Origin: an uncultured Collinsella sp.
GTDB lineage: Bacteria; Actinomycetota; Coriobacteriia; Coriobacteriales; Coriobacteriaceae
Reading direction: 5' to 3'
Assembly: GCA_900549135.1 (NCBI GenBank)
Contig: URNI01000076.1
Coordinates: 1 to 8,874, forward strand
Length of the DNA: 8,874 nt
Shown: positions 1 through 6,615 of the stretch, piece by piece
How the letters are laid out: every line of letters begins with the position of its first letter
Numbering within the stretch: the stretch's first letter is position 1
The notes under the pieces: model-generated
What the model was told of the DNA's origin: nothing
Database searches by the model: none
The model's input: the letters and a program-made list of their open reading frames with translations, nothing else
Program-made: the position numbers and the translations under genes

Positions 1-99
1 GGCAATACGCTTGAGGATCCTTAAAAGAAAGTCCAGTTTATCCTTCCCACTCCAACTAGTCGCTATTTAGGGCGTCCAAGATTTGGGGCGCAGTTCAAT

Positions 100-130
100 T
101 TGATCGGACGGGCTTCTTGGTGGGTATCAT
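100..130 (+). promoter_or_regulatory. Possible weak promoter of the mscS-like gene
   Basis: A TTGATC (100-105) and a TATCAT (125-130) could be -35 and -10 hexamers. The 19-nt spacer is longer than optimal, so this is only a candidate. The first 100 bases of the window show no gene or other clear element. Confidence 0.25.
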
Positions 131-160
131 GGTTGGACGATCATTAGGAGGTTTCCCTAC

Positions 161-928
161 ATGGAATTGTTTGAGCCGATTCTTCATTTCTTTGCACAAC
201 GATGGGTCCACAACATCATCTGGGCCGTCATCTTGGCGATAGGCACCGCCGTCGCCGCCAAGGTCGTATCCAAGACCCTGAACCATCTGCTTAACCGAGA
301 CGATAACCCGCTTCCGGCATCGAGTATCTTCATCAACATCGCGCGCGCCGTCATTTGGATGATCGGCGGCAGCTTTATCCTCGACAACTGCTTTGGCATT
401 AACGCAAACGCGCTCGTCGCCGCTCTTGGCGTCGGCGGCATCGCCATCTCGCTCGGCTTTCAGGACACGCTGTCAAACCTTATCGGCGGCATGCAAGTGA
501 CCTTTATGGGCATCATCAAACCCGGCGACAATATCGAGGTCGGCGGCGTGTCGGGCGTGGTCCAGGACATCACCTGGCGCCACACGACCATCGAAGATGC
601 CTGTGGACAGACCATCATTGTGCCCAACTCCAACATCTCCAAGAACACGCTCGTGCATTTGATGCCCTTTGGACGCGTGGCCGTGCCCGTTGCCGTAAAG
701 GACACGTCTAAGTGGGCTTCCCTTGACGTGCTGGCAGACGAGCTCACGAGCGCAACCAAAACGGCCGTCTCGCCCATCTCGGGCTTTGACAAGGAGCCCT
801 ACGTACTCTTTAGCGAAATCGGCGACTTTGGCATCAAAGGAAAGATCATCTTTATCGTCAGCGACGACAGCACTACTTTCACGGCAGCCGACGCCTGCAT
901 CCGCGCCATCGCCCCCATCATCGCCTAA
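161..928 (+). CDS. Small MscS-family mechanosensitive ion channel
   Basis: This 255-residue membrane protein is predicted to open under membrane tension and release small solutes during osmotic downshock. The sequence shows hydrophobic segments at about residues 17-36, 55-77 and 83-117. The third is Gly/Ala-rich and carries the family's pore-helix pattern (GFQDTLSNLIGG, 99-110). The beta domain follows (PGDNIEVGGVSGVV, 121-134), with the conserved VPNSNI (154-159) and then an alpha/beta C-terminal domain. Three membrane helices and this length fit the minimal E. coli MscS plan. The start is well supported: AGGAGG at 146-151 lies 9 nt before the ATG. The gene appears to be its own transcription unit, since a terminator-like hairpin begins directly after the stop codon. 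Family assignment is secure; gating properties and ion preference cannot be read from sequence. Confidence 0.93.
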   Translation: MELFEPILHFFAQRWVHNIIWAVILAIGTAVAAKVVSKTLNHLLNRDDNPLPASSIFINIARAVIWMIGGSFILDNCFGINANALVAALGVGGIAISLGFQDTLSNLIGGMQVTFMGIIKPGDNIEVGGVSGVVQDITWRHTTIEDACGQTIIVPNSNISKNTLVHLMPFGRVAVPVAVKDTSKWASLDVLADELTSATKTAVSPISGFDKEPYVLFSEIGDFGIKGKIIFIVSDDSTTFTAADACIRAIAPIIA

Positions 929-966
929 ACCACCGCAAAGGGGACAGGCATCTTTGTAGTGGTTTT
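929..966 (+). terminator. Hairpin terminator abutting the mscS stop codon (AAAGGGGACA-type copy 1)
   Basis: Arm ACCACCGCAAAG (929-940) pairs with CTTTGTAGTGGT (952-963), with one mismatch and one G.U, and is followed by a short T run (963-966). It starts on the base after the TAA. It shares the ACCACC..AAAGGGGACA core with the element at 3644-3683. It resembles an intrinsic terminator, although the T run is short. Confidence 0.6.
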
Positions 967-993
967 CATTCGTGGTACCATGGTTCATATAGT
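965..993 (+). promoter_or_regulatory. Possible weak promoter of the BMP-like/phosphoesterase operon
   Basis: A TATAGT (988-993) is a good -10 match located 28 nt before the start codon. The sequence 17 bp upstream (TTCATT, 965-970) is a poor -35. The candidate lies just past the hairpin that ends the preceding gene, where a promoter would be expected. Confidence 0.3.
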
Positions 994-1020
994 TGTTTAA
1001 ACGACTAAGGGAGCAACATT

Positions 1021-2937
1021 ATGGAAGAGGCCTATCGTCAAGCACGCAAGCGCGGCGAGCAAGGACGTCGACGCGCCATTAGCCAAAGCGAGCATCCATA
1101 CCTTACGGACCTCGATAGCTTGGTTGCTCAGCTCCCCTTAGGTCAGCGAGAGAATGTCGGCCTGCGGGATATTCCGCTCGAAATGGTCGTCGGCACGGTC
1201 ACCAAGGGCCGTCAGTCCGCCTTTTCGTGTAACTTTATGCCCCTGCTTCCGTTTAGCACCGAGTTCGCCCGCAAGTGGTCCAACCTCTACGACATCCAGG
1301 TGACCGAGGGCTATCGCGACCCCGTCATCGTCACCGAGTTCATGCATCGGTTCTATGTCCAGGAAGGCAACAAACGCGTCAGTGTCCTCAAATTCCTGGA
1401 CGCTCCAACGGTTTCGGCCAGGGTCAGCCGTCTCTACCCCGGCACATGGGATTCCGTCGAAAGCCGCCTGTATGGTGAATTCTGCGCGTTTTGGCGCGTC
1501 TGCCCCCTATACGAGATCGAGTTCTCGCGTGAGGGAAGCTACGAAACGCTCGCCAAGATGCTCGGTCAGAACCTTATCGAAAAATGGCCGCAGAAAAAGG
1601 TCGACTACCTACGCCACACCTTCCTGCTCTTTAAGCGCGCCTACCTTCGCGCAGGCGGCGACCACCTGGACATTACGCCTGCCGACGCCATGCTCGTGTA
1701 CCTCAATGTGTACAACCAGGACCGCCTGCTGGATACGCCGACGGATATCGTCGTAAACCGCCTGTGCAAGATTTGGCGCGAGCTGGTCATTGCCGGCAAA
1801 AATGACGAGGACAAGGTCGATCTTGTCGAAGCACCGAGCGTCGACGAGGAAGAAACGCCCGCCAAGTCCGCCGCTGGCGTGCTCAACTTCTTTATGGGCA
1901 AGACCGTCTACTCGACGGCCAACCCCCTGCGCATCGCCTTTATCCATGAGTTCCCCTGTGCGACGTCGAGCTGGGACAGCCTGCACGACCAAGGGCGTCA
2001 GTATCTCGATGAGCACTTTGGCGGTATCGTGTGCACCGAGGCGTTCGAGGACTGTCACGATCCGGATGTGTTCTACGCCGCCGTGGAAACGGCTGTCAAA
2101 CATGGAGACAACGTCATCTTCTCGACCTCGCACCGCCTGATGGAATACACGCTCAGAGCTGCCGTTGAGTATCCCCAGGTTCGGTTCCTTAACTGCTCTA
2201 TCGGCCTTCCCCACCAAAGCGTCCGTTCGTACTTTGGCAAGATGTACGAGGCCAAGTTTCTGCTGGGCGCCCTCGCGGCCAGCATGGCGGACAACCACCG
2301 CATCGGTTACCACGCGTCGGTCTTCGCCTCGGGCGCACTCAGCGAGATCAACGCCTTTGCGATTGGCGCCTCGCTGCTCGACCCGCGCGCGCAAATTATC
2401 CTGACCTGGGGCGATGTGCCCGCTGGAGGTCTCGCCGAGGCCATGTGCCGCGAAGGCGTGAGCGTCATGACCGGCGCTGACATGTCAAAGTCGCTCGAAG
2501 ACCCAACGGCCTACGGGCTTCACCGCTTGGTCGACGGCAAAGTCACCGGCATCGCCATGCCCGTATGGAACTGGGGCCGTTACTACGAGCTCATCGTTCG
2601 CAGCCTTCTGCACGGCACGTGGGACGAGACCAGCGACGAAAACCAAGTGCGCGCCGTCAACTACTGGTACGGCATGAGCTCCGGCGTTATCGACATCCGT
2701 TACGCTCCGGGCCTTCCCTACCAGACGCGCAAACTCGTGCAGTTGCTCCGCAACGGCATTGTCGAGGGATCCATCAACCCCTTTGGCGGCGAGCTCCACA
2801 GCCAGAACGGCGTGGTACAGATCGAAGGCTTCCCTCCGCTGCCGAGCACGCAGATTGTCGAGATGAATTGGCTGGCGGACAACGTGGTAGGCACCATTCC
2901 GCAGCTCGACGATGAGCCGAAAGTCCCTGCCCTATGA
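1021..2937 (+). CDS. Cytosolic BMP/PnrA-like ligand-binding protein with ParB-like N-terminal region
   Basis: This 638-residue protein has two parts. Residues about 45-130 resemble a ParB/sulfiredoxin-like fold, with IPLEMVVGT (51-59) and the EGNKRVSVLKFL signature (115-126). A helical middle region (about 170-260) and an acidic linker (about 262-280) lead to a BMP/PnrA-type periplasmic-binding domain from about 303. That domain contains the family pattern of FGKMYEAKFLLGALAA (405-420). BMP domains normally bind nucleosides for ABC uptake, but there is no signal peptide or lipobox here, so this copy is inferred to act as a cytosolic ligand sensor rather than a transporter subunit. The start is supported by AAGGGAG (1007-1013), 7 nt upstream. 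The TGA stop overlaps the ATG of the phosphoesterase gene (ATGA, 2934-2937), which indicates translational coupling and a shared pathway. The ligand and any partner of the ParB-like part are unknown. Confidence 0.85.
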   Translation: MEEAYRQARKRGEQGRRRAISQSEHPYLTDLDSLVAQLPLGQRENVGLRDIPLEMVVGTVTKGRQSAFSCNFMPLLPFSTEFARKWSNLYDIQVTEGYRDPVIVTEFMHRFYVQEGNKRVSVLKFLDAPTVSARVSRLYPGTWDSVESRLYGEFCAFWRVCPLYEIEFSREGSYETLAKMLGQNLIEKWPQKKVDYLRHTFLLFKRAYLRAGGDHLDITPADAMLVYLNVYNQDRLLDTPTDIVVNRLCKIWRELVIAGKNDEDKVDLVEAPSVDEEETPAKSAAGVLNFFMGKTVYSTANPLRIAFIHEFPCATSSWDSLHDQGRQYLDEHFGGIVCTEAFEDCHDPDVFYAAVETAVKHGDNVIFSTSHRLMEYTLRAAVEYPQVRFLNCSIGLPHQSVRSYFGKMYEAKFLLGALAASMADNHRIGYHASVFASGALSEINAFAIGASLLDPRAQIILTWGDVPAGGLAEAMCREGVSVMTGADMSKSLEDPTAYGLHRLVDGKVTGIAMPVWNWGRYYELIVRSLLHGTWDETSDENQVRAVNYWYGMSSGVIDIRYAPGLPYQTRKLVQLLRNGIVEGSINPFGGELHSQNGVVQIEGFPPLPSTQIVEMNWLADNVVGTIPQLDDEPKVPAL

Positions 2938-3644
2938 AAATCCTTGCAATAGCCGATACCGAAGAACGATGCCTTTGGGAGTGCTTTCGCAAGGAACGCT
3001 TTGAGGGAGTCGACCTGATTTTGTCCGCCGGCGATCTGGACCCGGACTATCTTGAGTTTTTGGTTACGGTCATCAACAAACCGCTCATCTACGTGCGCGG
3101 CAATCACGATGACCGCTACGCACGTCATGCACCGGGCGGATGTATCTGCGTGGAAGACAGCGTGTACACGTACCGAGGGATTCGCATTGCGGGCCTTGGC
3201 GGGTCCATGCGTTATCGCGACGGCGCCAACATGTACACCGAACGCGAGATGTCCAAGCGCATGCGTAAGCTGTCGCGTAAGGTTAGGATGGTCGACGGGT
3301 GCGACATTCTGCTTACCCATGCACCCGCCGCCGGTATGGGTGATCTGGACGATCTGCCGCATCGAGGATTCGAGTGCTTTAACACAGCACTCGAATCCTG
3401 GAATCCCGACTACATGGTGCACGGGCATGTGCACCAAAGCTACGGTTGCGATTTTCAGCGCGAGCGTCAGCATGTGTGTGGAACGACGATCATCAACGCC
3501 TGCGGCTATACGCAGTTTGAGCTCGACCAGACGCGCTACCCCATCCGTGGCTGGCAGGCAGCCTGGCTCAATTCGCAAACCATGCGCCGCGAGCTCAAAC
3601 GCCACGATGCTATCGAGTCCTCAACAGCCAGAACACCCTGGTAA
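2934..3644 (+). CDS. Calcineurin-like metallophosphoesterase, DxE variant
   Basis: This 236-residue protein belongs to the binuclear-metal phosphoesterase superfamily, which hydrolyses phosphomono- or diesters in the cytosol. Visible metal-ligand motifs are GDLD (33-36), GNHD (56-59), LLTHAP (126-131) and HGHVH (163-167). The first motif is D8-T-E10 instead of the usual DxH, so a Glu replaces the first conserved His. I recall this variant in a related Firmicutes subfamily, so it is more likely a subfamily trait than a defect. Length is normal for a single-domain enzyme, and no signal peptide is seen. The ATG overlaps the stop of the BMP-like gene, so it is probably translated by coupling. A plausible reading is that the upstream protein senses a nucleoside-like ligand and this enzyme acts on a related phosphoester. 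The substrate is not predictable. Confidence 0.9.
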   Translation: MKILAIADTEERCLWECFRKERFEGVDLILSAGDLDPDYLEFLVTVINKPLIYVRGNHDDRYARHAPGGCICVEDSVYTYRGIRIAGLGGSMRYRDGANMYTEREMSKRMRKLSRKVRMVDGCDILLTHAPAAGMGDLDDLPHRGFECFNTALESWNPDYMVHGHVHQSYGCDFQRERQHVCGTTIINACGYTQFELDQTRYPIRGWQAAWLNSQTMRRELKRHDAIESSTARTPW

Positions 3645-3683
3645 CCACCATAAAGGGGACACTGTCCCCTTTGTGGTGCTTTT
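3644..3683 (+). terminator. Strong hairpin terminator after the phosphoesterase gene (AAAGGGGACA-type copy 2)
   Basis: The arm at 3646-3660 pairs with 3664-3678 through 15 bp (one wobble), closed by a 3-nt loop and followed by CTTTT (3679-3683). The element begins on the last base of the TAA stop. It has the same ACCACC..AAAGGGGACA left arm as the element at 929-966. Confidence 0.75.
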
Positions 3684-3695
3684 GACGCGATAGCA

Positions 3696-3732
3696 AGAAA
3701 CCCGGTCCTGCAAAAGGCAGAACCGGGTTTCT
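3696..3732. terminator. Bidirectional hairpin terminator between converging operons
   Basis: A 16-bp inverted repeat with one wobble (3696-3711 and 3717-3732) encloses a 5-nt loop. The outer part of the stem (AGAAACCC/GGGTTTCT) is A/T-ended on both sides, so either strand places a T-rich segment at the 3' side. It sits 37 bp past the rplA stop and follows the phosphoesterase terminator, so its main role is probably to end the leftward rplK-rplA transcript and block collision. Confidence 0.75.
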
Positions 3733-3769
3733 TTAGCAATGCTTGCTGTACTCAGGCAGTAACTAGCAG

Positions 3770-4477
3770 TTACTCAGCCAGGAAGTCACGCTGGACAGCG
3801 GGATCGACCTTGACGCCAGGGCCCATGGTGGAAGACACGGAGATGGACTTGACGTACTTGCCCTTAGCAGAAGAGGGCTTGACGCGCAGAATCTCGGTGT
3901 ACAGGGCAGCGTAGTTCTCGACGAGCTGCTGCTCAGAGAAGGACTTCTTGCCCAGGGGCACGTGGCAGATGCCGTAGCGGTCGGCGCGGTACTCAACGCG
4001 GCCAGCCTTGAGCTCGGAGACCATCTTGGCGACGTCCATGGTCACAGTGCCGAGCTTGGGGTTCGGCATGAGGCCACGGGGACCAAGGATCTTACCGATG
4101 CGGCCAACCTTGGCCATCATGTTCGGCGTAGCGATAGCGGCGTCGAAGTTGATCTCGCCCTTCTGAATCTGGGCGACGAGCTCGTCGGAACCGATGATGT
4201 CGGCGCCGGCAGCCTCGGCCTCGCGGGCCTTCTCGCCCTCGGCGAAGACGGCAACACGAACGGTCTTGCCGGTGCCGTAGGGCAGGGAGATGGAACCACG
4301 GATGTTCTGGTCAGCCTTACGAGTATCGATGCCCAGACGGAAGTGGGCCTCGACGGTCTCATCGAACTTGGCGGTGTCGAGCTCCTTGATGAGCTTGGCA
4401 GCCTGAAGGGGGGTGTAGAGCGTGGCGCGGTCGATCTTCTCGGCAGCGGCGTTATAGCTCTTACCATGCTTAGCCAT
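3770..4477 (-). CDS. rplA: 50S ribosomal protein L1
   Basis: L1 forms the mobile stalk next to the ribosomal E site and helps release deacylated tRNA; in other bacteria it also represses its own operon by binding the mRNA. The protein is 235 residues, close to the usual 230. It carries the L1 signature LGPRGLMPNPK (131-141) and the C-terminal STMGPGVKVD segment. The start at 4477 (MAKHGK) is preferred over an in-frame ATG two codons upstream: the AGGAGG at 4486-4491 lies 8 nt from this ATG but only 2 nt from the other. It is the last gene of the leftward rpmG-secE-nusG-rplK-rplA cluster. rplJ and rplL, which usually follow, are absent. Identification is secure. Confidence 0.97.
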   Translation of the reverse strand: MAKHGKSYNAAAEKIDRATLYTPLQAAKLIKELDTAKFDETVEAHFRLGIDTRKADQNIRGSISLPYGTGKTVRVAVFAEGEKAREAEAAGADIIGSDELVAQIQKGEINFDAAIATPNMMAKVGRIGKILGPRGLMPNPKLGTVTMDVAKMVSELKAGRVEYRADRYGICHVPLGKKSFSEQQLVENYAALYTEILRVKPSSAKGKYVKSISVSSTMGPGVKVDPAVQRDFLAE

Positions 4478-4499
4478 GTGCATTACCTCCTGTGGTTAA

Positions 4500-4576
4500 A
4501 CGGGCGTGAGCCCTCCCACATCGTATTGTGTGCCCTATTGCACACATATAACGGGCGCCCCGGTCGGGGCACCCGT
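4500..4576 (-). promoter_or_regulatory. Structured rplK-rplA intergenic region with three tandem hairpins
   Basis: Read leftward after rplK, the transcript can form an 11-bp stem (4551-4561 with 4566-4576, GACC loop), then a perfect 7-bp stem (4527-4533 with 4540-4546), then a 4-bp stem (4502-4505 with 4510-4513). None is followed by a U run, so these are not simple terminators. L1 is a known autogenous regulator of L11-L1 mRNA in other bacteria, so control of rplA or mRNA processing is possible, but the link is inferred. Confidence 0.5.
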
Positions 4577-4594
4577 CATTACCTAAAGAAATCG

Positions 4595-5023
4595 CTACTC
4601 AGCGATGGTGACGCCCATGGAGCGGGCGGTACCGGCGATGATCTTCTTGGCGGCGTCAATGTCGTTGGCATTGAGGTCCGGCATCTTGATCTCGGCGATC
4701 TTGGTGAGCTGCTCCTGGGAGAGCTGACCAACCTTGTCAGCCTGGGGCTTAGCGGAACCAGACTTGAGGTTCAGCTCCTTCTTGATAAGGTGAGCCGCCG
4801 GCGGGGTCTTGGTGATGAAGGAGAAGGACTTATCCTCGTAGACAGAGATCTCAACGGGGATGATGTCGCCCTTCTTGTCCTGCGTCTCGGCGTTAAAGGC
4901 CTGGCAGAACTGCATGATGTTCACGCCAGCAGCGCCCAGGGCGGGGCCGACGGGAGGAGCGGGGTTAGCTGCACCAGCAGGAATCTGGAGCTTAATGACG
5001 TTGGCAACCTTCTTCTCAGCCAT
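4595..5023 (-). CDS. rplK: 50S ribosomal protein L11
   Basis: L11 sits at the base of the L7/L12 stalk, contacts 23S rRNA in the GTPase-associated centre and is needed for RelA activation; it is also part of the thiostrepton target. The 142-residue protein matches the family length of about 141. The N-terminal domain shows the proline-rich NPAPPVGPALG (20-30) followed by the GVNIMQFCQAFN segment. The start at 5023 is chosen because an AAGGA lies 6 nt upstream; an in-frame ATG two codons earlier would be only about 1 nt from it. The gene is followed by the hairpin-rich gap before rplA and is separated from nusG by 120 nt that may contain leader control sequences. Identification is secure. Confidence 0.97.
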   Translation of the reverse strand: MAEKKVANVIKLQIPAGAANPAPPVGPALGAAGVNIMQFCQAFNAETQDKKGDIIPVEISVYEDKSFSFITKTPPAAHLIKKELNLKSGSAKPQADKVGQLSQEQLTKIAEIKMPDLNANDIDAAKKIIAGTARSMGVTIAE

Positions 5024-5143
5024 GGTCATTCCTTTCGAATCACGAGTGTGAAGTACTTGCTATATCGTAAGCACGCACGTGTTAGAAGCACTCCTGAGAT
5101 GAGCAGTCACAGAAGAAGCACGCTCGCGCGAACGGACGAAAAC
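5024..5143 (-). promoter_or_regulatory. nusG-rplK spacer, possible L11-L1 leader
   Basis: These 120 nt between nusG and rplK contain no open reading frame that I can support. They include short inverted repeats: TCGCGCGA at 5124-5131, and GTGCTT/AAGTAC (leftward) flanking a TATAGC-containing segment near 5050-5071. In E. coli the L1 repressor site lies just upstream of rplK, so an L1-binding leader or a secondary promoter would be expected here. I see no decisive motif for either. Confidence 0.3.
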
Positions 5144-5680
5144 TTAAGCGATGACAGCGACCTGGTTAAAGTCGAGCTCGACCGGCGTCTCGCGGCCAAA
5201 GATCATCAGCGCGACCTTGAGCTTGCCAGCCTCGGTGTTAACCTCGGAGACCTTGCCATCAAAGTCGGTAAGCGGGCCATCGGTGACGCGGACGGACGTG
5301 CCGACCTGAATATCAACCGAGGTGCGCTTGGGCGAATCGCCCTTACCGGGACGACGAGTCATCTTATTGTACTCTTCGCGGGAAAGCGGAGCGGGCTTGC
5401 CGTTGCCGCCTAGGAAACCGGTGACGCCAGGCGTGTTACGAACACACGTCCAAGCATCGTCATCCATCTCCATGCGGACCAGGACATAACCCGGGAAAAT
5501 CTTGGAATCCTTGGTCTCGCGCTTGCCACCCTCTTTAATCTCGGTGACGCGCTCCATAGGAATCTCGATATCAAAGATACGGTCCTGCATGCCCATAGTC
5601 TCGATGCGATGCTCGAGATCGGACTTAACGCGGTTCTCGTATCCAGAGTAAGTGTGAACGACGTACCAACGCTTAGACAT
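5144..5680 (-). CDS. nusG: Transcription elongation/antitermination factor NusG
   Basis: NusG binds the RNA polymerase clamp through its N-terminal domain, limits or modulates pausing, and links polymerase to Rho or to ribosomal protein S10 through its KOW domain. The 178-residue protein is close to the standard length. The N-terminal NGN domain runs from KRWYVVHTYSGYE (3-15) to about 105 and includes IFPGYVLVRM (61-70). A charged linker (about 106-122) leads to the KOW domain, with VRVTDGPLTDFDGKV (130-144). The start codon lies 3 nt after the secE stop, and its GAGGGG ribosome-binding site overlaps the last secE codons, so translation is probably coupled. It reads leftward with secE upstream and rplK downstream, as in most bacteria. 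Identification is secure. Confidence 0.98.
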   Translation of the reverse strand: MSKRWYVVHTYSGYENRVKSDLEHRIETMGMQDRIFDIEIPMERVTEIKEGGKRETKDSKIFPGYVLVRMEMDDDAWTCVRNTPGVTGFLGGNGKPAPLSREEYNKMTRRPGKGDSPKRTSVDIQVGTSVRVTDGPLTDFDGKVSEVNTEAGKLKVALMIFGRETPVELDFNQVAVIA

Positions 5681-5683
5681 GGT

Positions 5684-6022
5684 TTAGCCCCTCAATCCAG
5701 AGAACAGAGCAAGAGCCTCGCCAAAGCCAGCATCGAGCAGAGCGATGACGACGCCGACGACGACCAGAGAAGCACAGACGACGACCGAGTAGTTCACGAG
5801 CTCCTTCTTATCGGGCCACGTGACACGCTTCATCTCGGACTTGACCGAAGCGAAATACTTCTTGGTGCGGGCGAAGAAACCAGGCTTCTCGTTCTTCTTG
5901 GACTTCGCAGCCTTCTCGTTCTTCTTGGCAACGGCCTTCTTGGCCTCAACCTTGGAGTTGGCGGCAGCTTTGTTGGCAGGTGCCGGCTGCTGAGCCTTCT
6001 TCTTGTTCTTCTTGTTGGCCAT
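5684..6022 (-). CDS. secE: Preprotein translocase subunit SecE
   Basis: SecE clamps the SecY channel and is essential for Sec-dependent export and membrane insertion. The 112-residue protein has the conserved amphipathic motif VKSEMKRVTWPDKKEL (60-75) followed by one transmembrane helix (about 77-96), the single-helix form usual outside enterics. The first 47 residues form an Ala/Lys-rich, probably disordered extension that carries little sequence information. The start is supported by GGAGG at 6031-6035 on the complementary strand, 8 nt from the ATG. The stop is 3 nt from nusG. tRNA-Trp lies upstream, with a stem-loop in between. Identification is secure from the core motif and position. Confidence 0.96.
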   Translation of the reverse strand: MANKKNKKKAQQPAPANKAAANSKVEAKKAVAKKNEKAAKSKKNEKPGFFARTKKYFASVKSEMKRVTWPDKKELVNYSVVVCASLVVVGVVIALLDAGFGEALALFSGLRG

Positions 6023-6057
6023 TTGGGTTACCTCCGCGCAATGCGCTTATACATGAG

Positions 6058-6089
6058 TAAACCGTAAGCCCCCAAGTGGGAGCTTACGG
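6058..6089 (-). terminator. Stem-loop between tRNA-Trp and secE, terminator or processing site
   Basis: The leftward RNA forms a 12-bp stem (6078-6089 with 6062-6073) with an ACTT loop. One pair is G.U in the leftward RNA but would be a C.A mismatch in the other strand, which supports action on this transcript. Only UUUA follows, so it may be a leaky terminator that lowers expression of secE-nusG-rplKA, or a boundary for tRNA 3' processing. Confidence 0.55.
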
Positions 6090-6098
6090 AATAATGAC

Positions 6099-6174
6099 TG
6101 GCACGCCAGGAAGGACTCGAACCCTCAACACTCGGTTTTGGAGACCGATGCTCTACCAATTGAACTACTGGCGT
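6099..6174 (-). tRNA. tRNA-Trp (anticodon CCA)
   Basis: The 76-nt gene folds as a standard cloverleaf. The acceptor stem is ACGCCAG/CTGGCGT (6168-6174 with 6103-6109), the anticodon CCA is at 6139-6141, and the T-loop reads GGTTCGAGTCC. The discriminator base is G and the 3' CCA is encoded. It lies between rpmG and secE on the same strand, an arrangement seen in many bacteria. Confidence 0.97.
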
Positions 6175-6187
6175 ATGTGACTAGAGA

Positions 6188-6337
6188 CTAGCGAGTCTCT
6201 TTGTGCAGCGTGTGGTGACGGCACCAGGGGCAATACTTCTTGATCTCCATACGATCAGGCATGGTCGACTTGTTCTTGGTGGTCGTATAGTTGCGGCGCT
6301 TGCACTCAGTGCACGCAAGAGTAACTAGAGTACGCAT
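6188..6337 (-). CDS. rpmG: 50S ribosomal protein L33, zinc-binding form
   Basis: This 49-residue protein is a small component of the large ribosomal subunit near the E site. Translation of 6337 to 6188 gives a full L33. Two Cys pairs, C9-x2-C12 and C36-x2-C39, form the zinc ribbon, so this is the zinc-containing (C+) paralogue. Key family segments are RRNYTTTKNK (14-23) and KKYCPWC (33-39). A purine-rich AAAGG lies about 10 nt upstream of the ATG, with a second, closer AGGA. It is the first gene after the promoter at 6383-6412 and precedes tRNA-Trp by 13 nt, so it heads the secE-nusG-rplKA transcript. In other actinobacteria, zinc and non-zinc L33 forms are exchanged under zinc limitation; no such control element is visible here. 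Confidence 0.96.
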   Translation of the reverse strand: MRTLVTLACTECKRRNYTTTKNKSTMPDRMEIKKYCPWCRHHTLHKETR

Positions 6338-6382
6338 GTATCCTGAACCTTTCATTTCCGCCCCGTACGGGCACGAGTTGTT

Positions 6383-6412
6383 ACTTTATCAGCTCCACGT
6401 AAGTGCTGTCAA
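6383..6412 (-). promoter_or_regulatory. Promoter of rpmG-tRNA-Trp-secE-nusG-rplK-rplA
   Basis: Leftward, a perfect TTGACA -35 (6407-6412) is followed by an 18-bp spacer and TAAAGT (6383-6388) as -10. The expected start site is near 6376, giving a leader of about 40 nt before rpmG. The -35 and its upstream flank (6405-6422) match the tRNA-Tyr operon promoter at 17 of 18 positions. Confidence 0.8.
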
Positions 6413-6553
6413 TGAAAACCTCGAGTCAATTGGTTCTCGGTGGATCCATTCATATTTGGAACACATCAATGAAGCCATCGAGATCTAATCGACGATGCAT
6501 CCAGGACCATTATCGATCTTCTCGACACCAGCAACGGCTCAATATCCATTGCA

Positions 6554-6588
6554 GAAAGAACCCGGCACCCATATAAGTGCCGGGTTCT
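6554..6588 (-). terminator. Intrinsic terminator of the tRNA-tuf operon
   Basis: A perfect 12-bp inverted repeat (6557-6568 with 6577-6588) encloses an 8-nt loop. In the leftward RNA it ends in a UUCUUUC tract. It lies 27 bp past the tuf stop codon. Confidence 0.85.
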
Positions 6589-6615
6589 CTAAGTCAGCTA
6601 TATCAAAGAGCTAAT

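Noticed and set aside
2718..3605. Leftward 295-codon frame opposite the phosphoesterase and end of the BMP-like gene
   Set aside because: Both rightward genes have clear domain motifs and coupled starts; the leftward translation shows none.
3962..5413. Long rightward open frame (483 codons) across rplA, rplK and nusG
   Set aside because: It is antisense to three certain genes. Strong codon bias of highly expressed genes keeps the opposite strand open; its Leu/Gly/Asp-rich translation resembles no family.
6291..6488. Rightward 65-codon frame over rpmG and its promoter
   Set aside because: It overlaps the certain L33 gene antisense and the operon promoter, with no ribosome-binding site.
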